Source: Nitrospirota bacterium (GTDB lineage: Bacteria; Nitrospirota; Thermodesulfovibrionia; Thermodesulfovibrionales; UBA6898). Taken from it: DNA of 64,000 bases. Made by a program: the position numbers and the translations under genes. The notes beneath the pieces were generated by a model. That model saw nothing but the letters and a program-made list of their open reading frames with translations. It had not been told where the DNA came from and searched no databases. Of this stretch, positions 42,134 through 53,439 are shown in pieces; within the stretch, counting starts at the first letter, position 1; each line of letters starts with the position of its first letter. Where the stretch lies: assembly GCA_021811105.1 (NCBI GenBank), contig JAJZPM010000001.1, positions 186,001 through 250,000 on the forward strand, read 5' to 3'.

Positions 42134-42802
42134 ATGATCAGAAAACTTGCAATAATTGCAGTTGCAGCAGTGCTGCTTGCAGCGATGTCAGTGGGAGCGA
42201 TGGCGGCAGAAAAAAAATTCTCGGGGTTTCTCCAGAATTACAAGGGATTGAAGGAAGGTCCGAAAGACGGAGCACAATTGATTTACCGGAAGGCGGGAAC
42301 AGACTTTGCCAAATACGGGAAGATCATGCTCGACAGCGTTGTCTTTTTTCTGGCGGATGATGCAGAGTACAGAGGGATCAGCGCTGAAGATATGAAAGAA
42401 CTCTCGGATACCTTTAATAAAGCGGCAGTGGACGCCCTTGGCAAGGACTATCCGCTCGTCGGCGAGGCCGGCCCCGATGTTATGAGAGTACGGGTAGCGA
42501 TTACGCATCTTAAGCCGAGCAAGCCTGCCCGGACCGCTTCCTCGACGGTGATGCCTATGGGTCTGGCATTAAGTTTTGTGAAGAAGGGAGTTACCGGAGA
42601 GTATACAGGTGTGGGCAGCACCGGCATCGAGGTAGAATTTCTTGATTCACTCGCCAATGAAAGGATCGGCGCTGCGGTTGATTATAAGCCTGGAGGCAAA
42701 CTGTCGGGATTTGCGAAGTGGAGCGCCTCCAAAGAGGCATTTGAGTTTTGGGCGGGAAGATTGAAAACTTTTCTTGATGGCGTTCATGGCAAGAAACAGT
42801 GA
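42134..42802 (+). CDS. DUF3313 family protein
   Basis: The protein has 222 residues with a signal peptide ending at AMA. The DUF3313 pattern is FSGFLQNYKGLKEGP, YRKAGTDFAKYGKIMLDSV, ADDAEYRGISAEDMKELSD, then GPDVMRVRVAITHLKPSKPA and FEFWAGRLKTFLDGVHGKK at the end. Most relatives are lipoproteins; this one has no lipobox Cys, so it is probably soluble in the periplasm. A fragment matching its last 23 residues occurs at 46702-46770. It lies 52 bases before the Mla transport genes. Confidence 0.85.
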   Translation: MIRKLAIIAVAAVLLAAMSVGAMAAEKKFSGFLQNYKGLKEGPKDGAQLIYRKAGTDFAKYGKIMLDSVVFFLADDAEYRGISAEDMKELSDTFNKAAVDALGKDYPLVGEAGPDVMRVRVAITHLKPSKPARTASSTVMPMGLALSFVKKGVTGEYTGVGSTGIEVEFLDSLANERIGAAVDYKPGGKLSGFAKWSASKEAFEFWAGRLKTFLDGVHGKKQ

Positions 42803-42853
42803 AGATATGCGGCAATGTAACGAGGATGGGGCTGAGGCGAGGGGGGAACTATT

Positions 42854-43978
42854 TTGAGTGAATTGGGCTTTGACCGTCCTGACAATTATACGTTCATCGT
42901 CCATCTTGCGGGTGATTGGAAACTGAGCGGTAAACTCCCCGAAGCAGGTGAGGTGCAAAAACAGCTTGAATCGGGAACCAAAGCAGCAAAAATGGCCTTT
43001 GATGCGCAGGGTCTCACGGGTTGGGACAGCGGTCTTCTGACCTTCCTCCTCAAGGTTATTGAATATTGCGATGCAAACAATATCCACATCGACAAAGAAG
43101 GACTGCCCCAGGGAGTTCAGCGGCTGCTCGACCTTGCGACGGCAGTTCCGGAGAGGAAAGGCGCCCGCAGAGAAGCAAAGCGCGTTCCCTTTTTTGCAGG
43201 GGTGGGAGAGTCTGCCATTGCGTTCTGGCAGTCGGCAAAGGAGATGATCGCCTTCATCGGCGAGGCAACCATCGCCTTCGTCATGATGCTGACCGGAAGG
43301 GCGAGGTTTCGTTCTCATGATCTGTTCCTCACGATGCAGGAAAGCGGGGCGCAGGCCCTGCCCATTGTTTCACTCATCACGTTGCTTGTAGGCCTCATAT
43401 TGGCCTTTGTAGGGGCTATTCAGTTGAAGATGTTCGGAGCGCAGATATACGTTGCGGACATTGTCGGCATCGCGATGGTGCGCGTCATGGGCGCGATTAT
43501 GACAGGCATCATCATGGCGGGCCGGACAGGCGCTTCCTTTGCTGCACAGCTCGGCACCATGCAGACCAACGAGGAAATCGATGCACTCCAGACGCTCGGA
43601 ATCTCTCCGATGGAATTCCTCGTGCTGCCCCGGATGCTCGCCCTCATGCTCATGATGCCGCTGCTCTGTGTGTATGCCGATTTGATGGGAATTTTAGGAG
43701 GCTTCATTGTGGGTGTCGGCATGCTCGATATCACGCCCATGCAGTACTATCATCAGACAAAGGCTGCGGTCAATCTCACCAACGTCGGGATTGGACTCTT
43801 CCACAGCGCCGTTTTTGGGGTCCTCGTGGCCCTCTCAGGGTGCCTTAGGGGAATGCAGTGCGGAAGGAGCGCTTCCGCTGTAGGAGAGGCGGCCACATCG
43901 GCTGTAGTGACGGCCATTGTGAGCATCATCAGCGCGACGGCCATTATAACCTTTTCGTGCGAGGTACTCGGAATTTGA
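42854..43978 (+). CDS. MlaE-family ABC transporter permease with N-terminal STAS domain
   Basis: The protein has 374 residues from a TTG start preceded by AGGGGGG. Residues about 1-105 form a STAS-like domain (WKLSGKLPEAGEVQKQL; MAFDAQGLTGWDSGLLTFLL). The rest is the MlaE permease (about 120-374), with FIGEATIAFVMMLTGRARFR, then GIIMAGRTGASFAAQLGTM and EEIDALQTLGISPMEFLVLP. In E. coli the STAS part (MlaB) is a separate protein; the fused form is common in other phyla. The complex moves phospholipids between the inner and outer membrane. The ATPase, MCE and PqiC-like genes follow in order. Confidence 0.93.
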   Translation: MSELGFDRPDNYTFIVHLAGDWKLSGKLPEAGEVQKQLESGTKAAKMAFDAQGLTGWDSGLLTFLLKVIEYCDANNIHIDKEGLPQGVQRLLDLATAVPERKGARREAKRVPFFAGVGESAIAFWQSAKEMIAFIGEATIAFVMMLTGRARFRSHDLFLTMQESGAQALPIVSLITLLVGLILAFVGAIQLKMFGAQIYVADIVGIAMVRVMGAIMTGIIMAGRTGASFAAQLGTMQTNEEIDALQTLGISPMEFLVLPRMLALMLMMPLLCVYADLMGILGGFIVGVGMLDITPMQYYHQTKAAVNLTNVGIGLFHSAVFGVLVALSGCLRGMQCGRSASAVGEAATSAVVTAIVSIISATAIITFSCEVLGI

Positions 43979-43982
43979 GAAT

Positions 43983-44771
43983 ATGGTGAACGGTCGGGAA
44001 AAATCTCCGCAACCAGTTATCAAAGTGAGTGATCTGGACATGGCTTACGGGAGCTTTGTCCTGATGCGCGACCTGAATTTCACGGTGAACAGGGGCGACA
44101 TCTTTATCATCATGGGCGGAAGCGGCTGCGGCAAGAGCACGCTGATGAAAATCCTGATAGGGCTGAAGGAACCCGCCCGGGGACAGGTCCTGTATGGAGA
44201 TGTAAGCCTGTGGGAAACCGATCCGGGAGAACGGGAAAAGATCATAAGAAGGCTCGGCGTCCTGTACCAAAGCGGGGCTCTCTGGAGCTCGCTGACTCTT
44301 GCGGAAAATGTGGCCCTTCCGCTCGAACAGTATAAGGATTTGAATGCCGGACAGATCAGGGAGATCGTTTCTTTGAAACTTTCCCTTGTGGGGCTTGGAG
44401 GGTTTGACGATTATTATCCATCCGAGATCAGCGGCGGCATGAGAAAAAGGGCGGGTCTCGCCAGGGCAATGGCGCTTGATCCCGATATATTGTTTTTCGA
44501 TGAGCCCTCCGCCGGTCTTGACCCTGTGAGTGCCCGACTGCTTGATGACCTTATTATCCAACTCAGGGACTCTCTTGGTACTACAGTAGTAGTGGTGACC
44601 CATGAACTGGCGAGCATTTTTGCGATCGGGAACAACTCGGTTTATCTTGACGTGGAAACAAGGACAATGATCGCCGCCGGCGACCCCAAAAGACTGCTCG
44701 CCGAATCAAAGGACATGAAGGTGCTCAATTTCCTGACACGAGGCGAAGCAGTCGCAAGGAATACCCTATGA
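43983..44771 (+). CDS. MlaF-like ABC transporter ATP-binding protein
   Basis: The protein has 262 residues. Walker A is GGSGCGKST at about 45-53. The Q-loop is LGVLYQSGALWSSLT, the signature ISGGMRKRAGLARAMA, Walker B ILFFDEPSAGLDP, and the switch VVVVTHELASI. The YQSGALWSSLT stretch is typical of MlaF. It supplies ATP to the MlaE permease four bases upstream. There are no unusual residues. Confidence 0.94.
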   Translation: MVNGREKSPQPVIKVSDLDMAYGSFVLMRDLNFTVNRGDIFIIMGGSGCGKSTLMKILIGLKEPARGQVLYGDVSLWETDPGEREKIIRRLGVLYQSGALWSSLTLAENVALPLEQYKDLNAGQIREIVSLKLSLVGLGGFDDYYPSEISGGMRKRAGLARAMALDPDILFFDEPSAGLDPVSARLLDDLIIQLRDSLGTTVVVVTHELASIFAIGNNSVYLDVETRTMIAAGDPKRLLAESKDMKVLNFLTRGEAVARNTL

Positions 44772-44814
44772 AATATACGCACCCGGCTGCAAATGAAGGA
44801 GAAGACGGAGGTCA

Positions 44815-45831
44815 ATGATGAGTAAACCCGTGAACAAGACGCTCATAGGAGTTTTTGTCCTGGGCGCTGCGACCCTGATCGTTATCGCTGTGCTTATTTT
44901 CGGCTCAGGGAAATTTTTTTCTCCAGTTAAGAAATTCGTGATGGTCTTTGAAGGCTCTGTGAAAGGGCTTAATGTGGGTGCGCCGGTCATTTTCCGAGGG
45001 GTTAAAATAGGAGAGGTGACTGATATCAAGCTGCGCGTCAACCCAAAGGACTTGACCGTCGTCATTCCAGTATATGTCGAAATCAATCCAAGACTATATG
45101 ATGTATCTGAAGAACATAAACCATTGATGAAAGAAACGGAAAAGAAATATGTGTATATCAAACCTCTCATTGAAAAGGGTCTCAAGGCACAACTCCAAAT
45201 GCAAAGCTTCGTCACAGGACAGTTGATGATTAATCTGGACTTCTATCCCGACAAACCTATCAAATTGGCGGGACTCGACAAGAAGTATCCCGAGATCCCG
45301 ACGACGCCGACCAGCATGCAGGAGCTCACGAAAACGCTTCAGGAGTTGAAGCTCGACGATCTCTTCAAAAAGATCACAAGCGCTGTAGACGGGATTGAAG
45401 AAATAGTCAACTCCCCCGAAATGAAGGGAAGCCTGGTTTCATTGAACCATACTCTGAAGGATGCCGACAAGCTTATCGTTAGTCTTGACGGGCGGATCGG
45501 CCCTCTCGTTGCCGACATGCGCAATACATTGGAAGCCACCCGCGGGACACTTGCGAACATTGAGAAATCTTTTTCTATGGAAGAAGGGGTCCCTGCGCAG
45601 CTTGGAGAAACAATGAAGAAGGCCGACAAGACATTGGAACAGGCGGAGAAGACACTTGCAACAATCCAGATTACCGCTAAGGACGCGGGTAATGTCGGTT
45701 ACGAACTCAACAGGACACTGAGAGAGCTTTCAGAAGCTGCGCGCTCCATTCGGTTCCTGGCCGATTATGTCGAGAGACATCCGGAAGCCTTGCTCAAAGG
45801 CAAGCCGGCTTCGGAAGGAGGAATGAAATGA
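44815..45831 (+). CDS. MlaD-like MCE-domain protein
   Basis: The protein has 338 residues with a double ATG start. One N-terminal membrane helix is at about 8-30. The MCE domain follows (about 38-150): FVMVFEGSVKGLNVGAPVIF, GVKIGEVTDIKLRV, then GLKAQLQMQSFVTGQLMINL. After that a long helical tail (about 160-320) has Leu/Thr heptads such as LSEAARSIRFLADYVERHPE. MCE proteins form hexameric rings or tubes that carry lipids across the periplasm. The length and tail are more like PqiB/LetB-type single-MCE proteins than E. coli MlaD (183 residues). Confidence 0.92.
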   Translation: MMSKPVNKTLIGVFVLGAATLIVIAVLIFGSGKFFSPVKKFVMVFEGSVKGLNVGAPVIFRGVKIGEVTDIKLRVNPKDLTVVIPVYVEINPRLYDVSEEHKPLMKETEKKYVYIKPLIEKGLKAQLQMQSFVTGQLMINLDFYPDKPIKLAGLDKKYPEIPTTPTSMQELTKTLQELKLDDLFKKITSAVDGIEEIVNSPEMKGSLVSLNHTLKDADKLIVSLDGRIGPLVADMRNTLEATRGTLANIEKSFSMEEGVPAQLGETMKKADKTLEQAEKTLATIQITAKDAGNVGYELNRTLRELSEAARSIRFLADYVERHPEALLKGKPASEGGMK

Positions 45832-46445
45832 AAAAGATTTCTTACTATTGGGTTTTTTCATTTTTGCTCGGGGGGCTGCTGTTTCTATTATCAGGGTGTG
45901 CGAGCAGCAAACCGTCGAAATTTTATGCTCTTAACACTATGAAGATCTCACAGGACGTCCGGAGGACGGCTTTTTCTGATAAACACATCTCAATCGGCCT
46001 GGGTCCCGTCGAAATACCTGATTATCTCGACCGGCCCCAGATAGTGACCAGAACAGGGCAGAATGAACTCCTCATCGCTGAGTTCGAAAGGTGGACAGGC
46101 TCTCTGAGGGAAGATATTGAACGCGTTCTTCTTGAAAACCTGTCCATTCTCGTTTCTCAGGAAACTATTTCCGTGGTAAGTACAAAAGGGGGAATGCCGT
46201 TTCATTACAGGTTAGCCGTTAATGTGATTCGCTTTGATGTGATGCCGGAAGGAGATGTTGAACTAAAAGCCCAGTGGGTTGTGGCGGGTAAGGAGATGCA
46301 GCAAATTCTGATGCGTGAATCAGACATACGTGAGCAAATCAAGGGGAAAGATTATAGCGAAAGAGTTTCGGCTATGAGCCGAGCTCTTGAGAAACTCAGT
46401 CGGGATATTGGTGAAGGAATAAAGTCTGTCTCAGTAAGTAGATGA
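45828..46445 (+). CDS. PqiC-like ABC transport auxiliary lipoprotein
   Basis: The protein has 205 residues. A lipoprotein signal ends in LSGC (lipid Cys at about 24), followed by ASSKPSKFYALNTM. It then has the PqiC/DUF330 pattern: IGLGPVEIPDYLDRPQIVTR, LLIAEFERWTGSLREDIERV, LLENLSILVSQ. It is the outer-membrane anchored partner of MCE lipid transporters. The ATG overlaps the end of the MCE gene (ATGA). It closes the four-gene lipid-transfer set. Confidence 0.9.
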   Translation: MKKISYYWVFSFLLGGLLFLLSGCASSKPSKFYALNTMKISQDVRRTAFSDKHISIGLGPVEIPDYLDRPQIVTRTGQNELLIAEFERWTGSLREDIERVLLENLSILVSQETISVVSTKGGMPFHYRLAVNVIRFDVMPEGDVELKAQWVVAGKEMQQILMRESDIREQIKGKDYSERVSAMSRALEKLSRDIGEGIKSVSVSR

Positions 46446-46490
46446 TTATCCAGGCAGATACCGAACGTAATGTTCATCGGAGGAGACACT

Positions 46491-46770
46491 ATGAAAATCA
46501 GGAATTTGTTAGGGGGGGTAATGGTCCTCAGCCTCATCCTTCTTATGGCGATGCCGTCAGCCGTCTTTACTCATGATGCCCGGAGGGGGAGGATTCGAAG
46601 GCGGAGGTTGCAGCAGCGCAGGAGGTCTCCCATGGCAAAAGACAGTCAACCATACGGCACCACATGATGGGGAAAGGAATGATGCATACCGAGTGGGGTA
46701 TGTGAAGGAGGCCTTAGACTTCTGGGCAAAGAAGTTCCGTGCCTGTCTGGATGAAGTCCACGGGAAGAAG
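46491..46770 (+). pseudogene. Signal-peptide remnant followed by the tail of a DUF3313 paralogue
   Basis: From ATG 46491 (after GGAGGA) a typical signal peptide is read (MKIRNLLGGVMVLSLILLMA). The frame then turns into an Arg-rich run, while one frame over it reads PGGGGFEGGGCSSAGG. At 46702-46770 another piece reads VKEALDFWAKKFRACLDEVH and GKK, very close to the end of the DUF3313 protein at 42134 (KEAFEFWAGRLKTFLDGVHGKK). So the 362 bases between the PqiC-like and peptidase genes hold two stumps of secreted-protein genes joined by deletion. Confidence 0.6.
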
Positions 46771-46807
46771 AGAAATAATTACCGTATTGTGGAAAGGCAT
46801 TTTAGAT

Positions 46808-48289
46808 ATGAAGCAAGTAATAACTCTACGATTTGCTGCAATGATTGGTGCGGCGCTTGCTGCAGCCTATCTGCTCCTGTTAATCCCTGAGTGCTCAGGC
46901 CGTCAGGCAGTAATGCAGTCCTCATCTGCAGCGAAGCAGGCCTTTGCCTGGAACCAGGATGCTTATTGGAAGACACTTGAGGGAAAATATGCAAAGCTGC
47001 GACAGACCGGCTGCAGGGGAGCAGAAGCTGATGTCAAACAAAGGCTTGATGGGCTGAAAAAACTTCTGACTACCATTGATTCCAGAATGTTTGGACCCGA
47101 GGCCAGTGAGTTCGATGAACTGGAACGGCAGATGTTCGAGGCGGCCCCGCTGGTTAGCGCCTGTAACGCGGTCATTGCGGAATACCTTGACGTTGCAGCG
47201 GACATGAGGACTGTGATCAAACGGCAGTCAGAACACTGGAATATAAAAAGCGACGCTGCACGGATTACGCTTTACCGGCTGCTTTACGGGTCACGGGGGG
47301 CTATAGAGGAGATCATGACGCAGGTCACAGCCGGGTCGGTTCCTGCACTTCTGAAAGGCACAGATGAGCCGTCTGCAACGCCCTCTGCAGTGGTGCGCAA
47401 TGCCAGGCTGCACAGCGGAGACATCCTGGTGTCACGCGGAGGAGCACCGACATCGGCCTTAATCGCACGCGGCAATGACTATCCGGGAAATTTTTCTCAT
47501 ATTGCCTTTGTGTACGTTGATCCTGAGACAAAGGAGGCGAAGATTGTCGAATCGCATATCGAAGTGGGTGTTGTCGTTTCCACTGTCGAACAGTACCTCT
47601 CAGACAAAAAGATGAGGGTGATGCTCCTGAGGCCGAGGGCCGACCTGCCTCAAATAAGGAAGGATCCGATAATTCCGCACAAGGCAGCGAAATATGCATA
47701 TGACAGGGCAAAGAGCACACATGTGCCTTATGACTTTACCATGGACTATAAGGACCATTCAAAACTCTTCTGTTCCGAGGTGGCTTCAGAGCCGTATGAG
47801 CGCTTCGGTATTAATCTCTGGGCAGGCGTCTCACATATATCTTCTCCCGGGCTGAGGAGATGGCTTGCTGCCTTTGGCGTGAAGCATTTCGAGACGCAGG
47901 AACCCTCTGATCTCGAATACGACCCGCAGTTGCGTGTTGTAGCAGAGTGGCGTGACCCGCAGACGCTTAAGAAAGACCGTATCGACAATGCCGTCACCGA
48001 GGTGATGGTTGAGGGGGCTGAAAAGGGCGATGAGATCGGTTATGCATGGTATCTGCTTCCCTTTGCCCGCCTTGTGAAGGCTTACAGCATGCTGCTGAAC
48101 CAGTTCGGCAAAGCCGGACCCATACCAGAGGGCATGTCTGCGACCACTGCACTTCGCACAAAGGAGTACATGGCCAAACATGAAGGCCTTGGGAAACGTC
48201 TGACTCCAAAGATCGAAGAATATAAAAAGAAATACGGCTATGTGCCGCCTTACTGGGAACTGGTAAGGCTTGCACGGGAGGTGAAGTGA
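46808..48289 (+). CDS. YiiX/YebB-like permuted NlpC/P60 cysteine peptidase family protein
   Basis: The protein has 493 residues from ATG 46808. An N-terminal hydrophobic helix (about 8-26) serves as signal or anchor. A helical region runs over about 40-190. The permuted papain-like domain follows (about 200-370), with LHSGDILVSRGGAPTSALI, the His in NFSHIAFVYVD, and the Cys in KLFCSEVASEPYERFGINL. Such enzymes act on peptidoglycan, lipids or lipid-linked amides in the envelope. The C-terminal 120 residues are not a recognised domain. The weak ribosome site and the fragments upstream suggest its own 5' end may have been rearranged. Confidence 0.8.
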   Translation: MKQVITLRFAAMIGAALAAAYLLLLIPECSGRQAVMQSSSAAKQAFAWNQDAYWKTLEGKYAKLRQTGCRGAEADVKQRLDGLKKLLTTIDSRMFGPEASEFDELERQMFEAAPLVSACNAVIAEYLDVAADMRTVIKRQSEHWNIKSDAARITLYRLLYGSRGAIEEIMTQVTAGSVPALLKGTDEPSATPSAVVRNARLHSGDILVSRGGAPTSALIARGNDYPGNFSHIAFVYVDPETKEAKIVESHIEVGVVVSTVEQYLSDKKMRVMLLRPRADLPQIRKDPIIPHKAAKYAYDRAKSTHVPYDFTMDYKDHSKLFCSEVASEPYERFGINLWAGVSHISSPGLRRWLAAFGVKHFETQEPSDLEYDPQLRVVAEWRDPQTLKKDRIDNAVTEVMVEGAEKGDEIGYAWYLLPFARLVKAYSMLLNQFGKAGPIPEGMSATTALRTKEYMAKHEGLGKRLTPKIEEYKKKYGYVPPYWELVRLAREVK

Positions 48290-48340
48290 AGAACCCTGTG
48301 GCAGAGACTGCAGTGCGTCCATTATTTGAGCGTTTTTTGT

Positions 48341-48412
48341 GTCACTCCCGCAAGCAAAGCACGTCGGGAATCCTTCCGGAAAGATTCGGGGCAGGCCGGA
48401 ATGACAGCAATT
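48341..48412. repeat. Dispersed palindromic repeat (REP-like)
   Basis: GTCACTCCCG..CGGGAATCC..GCAGGCCGGAATGACAGCAA follows the form of the common intergenic repeat that also occurs at 62259-62372 (GTCATTCCCGCG..CGGGAATCC..GGGGAATGACGGCAAT). It lies in the 207-base gap after the peptidase gene. Confidence 0.55.
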
Positions 48413-48496
48413 TGGAACTGTGACAGAGACCACAGGGTGTAATAATTATGTAGAGAGTTAAAGTCAAAAATAGCGAGATAGAAAAGGAGGATTGAA

Positions 48497-49009
48497 ATGA
48501 AAGTGACAAAGCAGGATATACGCTCTATTCTCACTGCAGCAGTTTTTGTATCAATTGTTTTGCATGGCTTCGGTTCTGGGGCCCAGGGGGCCTCTCTATC
48601 AGGCTCATTGGGAGTCGTCATCTATCCGTCTAAGGGCCAGTCTCCTGCCAAACAAAACAAGGACGAGGGCAAGTGCTATGCATGGGCAAAGGAGCAGACA
48701 GGCATTGATCCCGTGGCGGTAGCAGTCGCACCCACTCAGGAGCCTGGTCCTGCAGTTGGTGGCGGTGAGCGGGTACGCGGCGCTGCCCGGGGCGCGCTTG
48801 GCGGTGCAGCGATCGGCGCTATCGCAGGAGATGTCGGAAAGGGCGCTGGAATCGGTGCAGTTGCAGGCACAATGGCCGGCGGTCGCCAGGCCAGAAAGAA
48901 CAAGGCTGCCAAACAGCAGCAGGCTGAACAGGCCAAGGGAGCAACAATTCAGCATTTCAACAAGGCCTTCGGCGCATGTATGGAAGCCCGCGGCTATCTC
49001 GTAAAATAA
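48497..49009 (+). CDS. Secreted glycine-zipper (YMGG-like) protein
   Basis: The protein has 170 residues with a signal peptide ending near AQGA. A Cys (KCYAWAKEQTGIDP) comes before the glycine zipper (about 98-132) with GAARGALGGAAIGAIAGDVG and GAGIGAVAGTMAGG. The C-terminus has FNKAFGACMEARGYLVK. The zipper inserts into or associates with membranes. CYxWA..QTG and ACMEARGY are typical of a family of small outer-membrane or periplasmic proteins. Ribosome site AAAGGAGG precedes the ATG. The biological role is unknown. Confidence 0.8.
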   Translation: MKVTKQDIRSILTAAVFVSIVLHGFGSGAQGASLSGSLGVVIYPSKGQSPAKQNKDEGKCYAWAKEQTGIDPVAVAVAPTQEPGPAVGGGERVRGAARGALGGAAIGAIAGDVGKGAGIGAVAGTMAGGRQARKNKAAKQQQAEQAKGATIQHFNKAFGACMEARGYLVK

Positions 49010-49023
49010 GGGGGGAATAAACC

Positions 49024-49422
49024 ATGAAGAGCTATTTATTTTTGGCCGTTGGAATTTTGCTGATATTTGCCGCTTCAGCGCAGGCAGGTGAAGTCCTTGA
49101 TACGACAAAACCGCTTCTCTGCGCGAACATCGAGGCCCTTGACTGCAATCCCGGAGAGCCGTGCGAAAGAGGCATCCCGGAGATCATGGGAGCTCCTAAA
49201 TTCCTGCGCATCGATTTTGCCAAAAAAGAGATTATCGGTCCATTGACGACATCGCAGATCCGGTCAATGGAAAAGAATGAGGACCAGATTGTGCTTCAGG
49301 GGTATGAGCTAGATATGGGGTGGACGCTTGCTGTTGACCGTCATACAGGGAATGTGAGGATCACCTTTGCCGGATGGGATGCGACCTTTATTATCTTCGG
49401 CGCCTGCACAACCATTCCATGA
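49024..49422 (+). CDS. Secreted protein of unknown function
   Basis: The protein has 132 residues with a signal peptide ending at AQA. The mature part has Cys in LLCANIEALDCNPGEPCERG, then FLRIDFAKKEIIGPL, GYELDMGWTLAVDRHTGNVR and FGACTTIP at the end. Four cysteines could make two disulfides. I do not recognise a named family. It starts 14 bases after the glycine-zipper gene, so the two are co-expressed in the envelope. Confidence 0.7.
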   Translation: MKSYLFLAVGILLIFAASAQAGEVLDTTKPLLCANIEALDCNPGEPCERGIPEIMGAPKFLRIDFAKKEIIGPLTTSQIRSMEKNEDQIVLQGYELDMGWTLAVDRHTGNVRITFAGWDATFIIFGACTTIP

Positions 49423-49471
49423 GATTCTTATAAATTGTATAGCAATATGGAATTACCAAAATAGGTGAGAT

Positions 49472-50569
49472 ATGATAAGAGAAGTGGGGAATATAACGTT
49501 CCGTGCAGGTGTGGTTGCAATGCTTGCGTGCTTATTGCCGTTTGCTGCAGGATGCGTGGGTGTCGGCGCTTCGACGATCAACCGCGACCGATTTGACTAC
49601 ACGACAGCGCTCTCCGACTCTTGGAAGAGCCAGATGCTCGTTAATATCGTGAAAGTGCGGTATGGTGATGCTCCTGTCTTCCTTGATGTCGCCTCTGTGA
49701 TCAATTCATATGAGCTCTCCGGCAAGGGAACCGCAGGGGCATCCTGGAAATTCAGTCCAGCGCATGAATCCGGCGTCAATGTCGGCGGAGAGATATTTAC
49801 TGCCAACCGCCCGACGATTACCTATAGTCCGTTGACAGGAGAAAAGTTTGCCCGCAGCCTGATGGCCCCCGTGCCCCCTTCAGCCATCCTGAGCCTCGTC
49901 CAGTCTGGGTATCCGGTTGACATCGTATTCAGGGCACTGGTCCAGTCCGTCAACGGCATCAAGAACAGTCATGGCGGAGGAAGTGCAACGAGGAGGCCAG
50001 CTGATCCCGAGTTTTATCCACTTCTGGAAAAGCTGCGGCGGATCCAGCAATCCGGGGCAATAGGGATCAGGATCCAGAGGGTCAAAGAGGGTGCGGCCGT
50101 CGTGCTCGTCTTTGGCGGCAAGGCCGGAGAAGAGATCGAGGCCGATGCAGAGGTGAGAAAGATACTCGGTCTCGACCCCGGAGCACGGGAGCTCAAAGTT
50201 GTGTACGGTCTGCTTCCGTCAGACAACAAGGAGATAGCGATCCTGAGCCGGTCGATGCTTCAGGTTCTTGTGGATATTGCCTCGCGCATTGAGGTCCCCG
50301 AGACCGACATAATGCAAAAGCGTGTGGCACCCACAGTCAAAGAGGAGAATAGCAGCGGTTTACCAGTCGCGCCCCTTATCAGGATTCACAGTTCTCCGCA
50401 AAGGCCTGAGGATGCGCTTGTCTCGATCCCCTATGGAAATCACTGGTTCTGGATCGATAACAGGGACCTTCACTCCAAGCAGATATTTTCCTTTTTGATG
50501 TTCATCTTTACGCTGGTTGAGACGGGCGAGAAGGAAGGCGCCCCGATCATTACCATACCTGTGCGATGA
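49472..50569 (+). CDS. Probable lipoprotein of unknown function
   Basis: The protein has 365 residues. The N-terminus ends in a lipobox-like segment (PFAAGC, Cys at about 28). Then come DRFDYTTALSDSWKSQMLVN, IVKVRYGDAPVFLDV and TYSPLTGEKFARSLM. The C-terminal half contains a mixed domain (REVKEGAA-type strands; EIEADAEVRKILGLDPGARE) and closes with HWFWIDNRDLHSKQIFSFLM. The family is widespread but unnamed as far as I can tell. It sits before the glycosidase gene with 31 bases between. Confidence 0.65.
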   Translation: MIREVGNITFRAGVVAMLACLLPFAAGCVGVGASTINRDRFDYTTALSDSWKSQMLVNIVKVRYGDAPVFLDVASVINSYELSGKGTAGASWKFSPAHESGVNVGGEIFTANRPTITYSPLTGEKFARSLMAPVPPSAILSLVQSGYPVDIVFRALVQSVNGIKNSHGGGSATRRPADPEFYPLLEKLRRIQQSGAIGIRIQRVKEGAAVVLVFGGKAGEEIEADAEVRKILGLDPGARELKVVYGLLPSDNKEIAILSRSMLQVLVDIASRIEVPETDIMQKRVAPTVKEENSSGLPVAPLIRIHSSPQRPEDALVSIPYGNHWFWIDNRDLHSKQIFSFLMFIFTLVETGEKEGAPIITIPVR

Positions 50570-50600
50570 GGCAAAGAAAGAGTCCAAAAGGAGAAAGAGA

Positions 50601-53354
<2,754 letters not shown>

Positions 53355-53439
53355 AGTGACGAAATGAGACAATTGCCAAGATATCCGGTTATTTATAAAA
53401 TCAGCAAAGAAGAATAGACACTTTTTATGCGAGAGGAAG

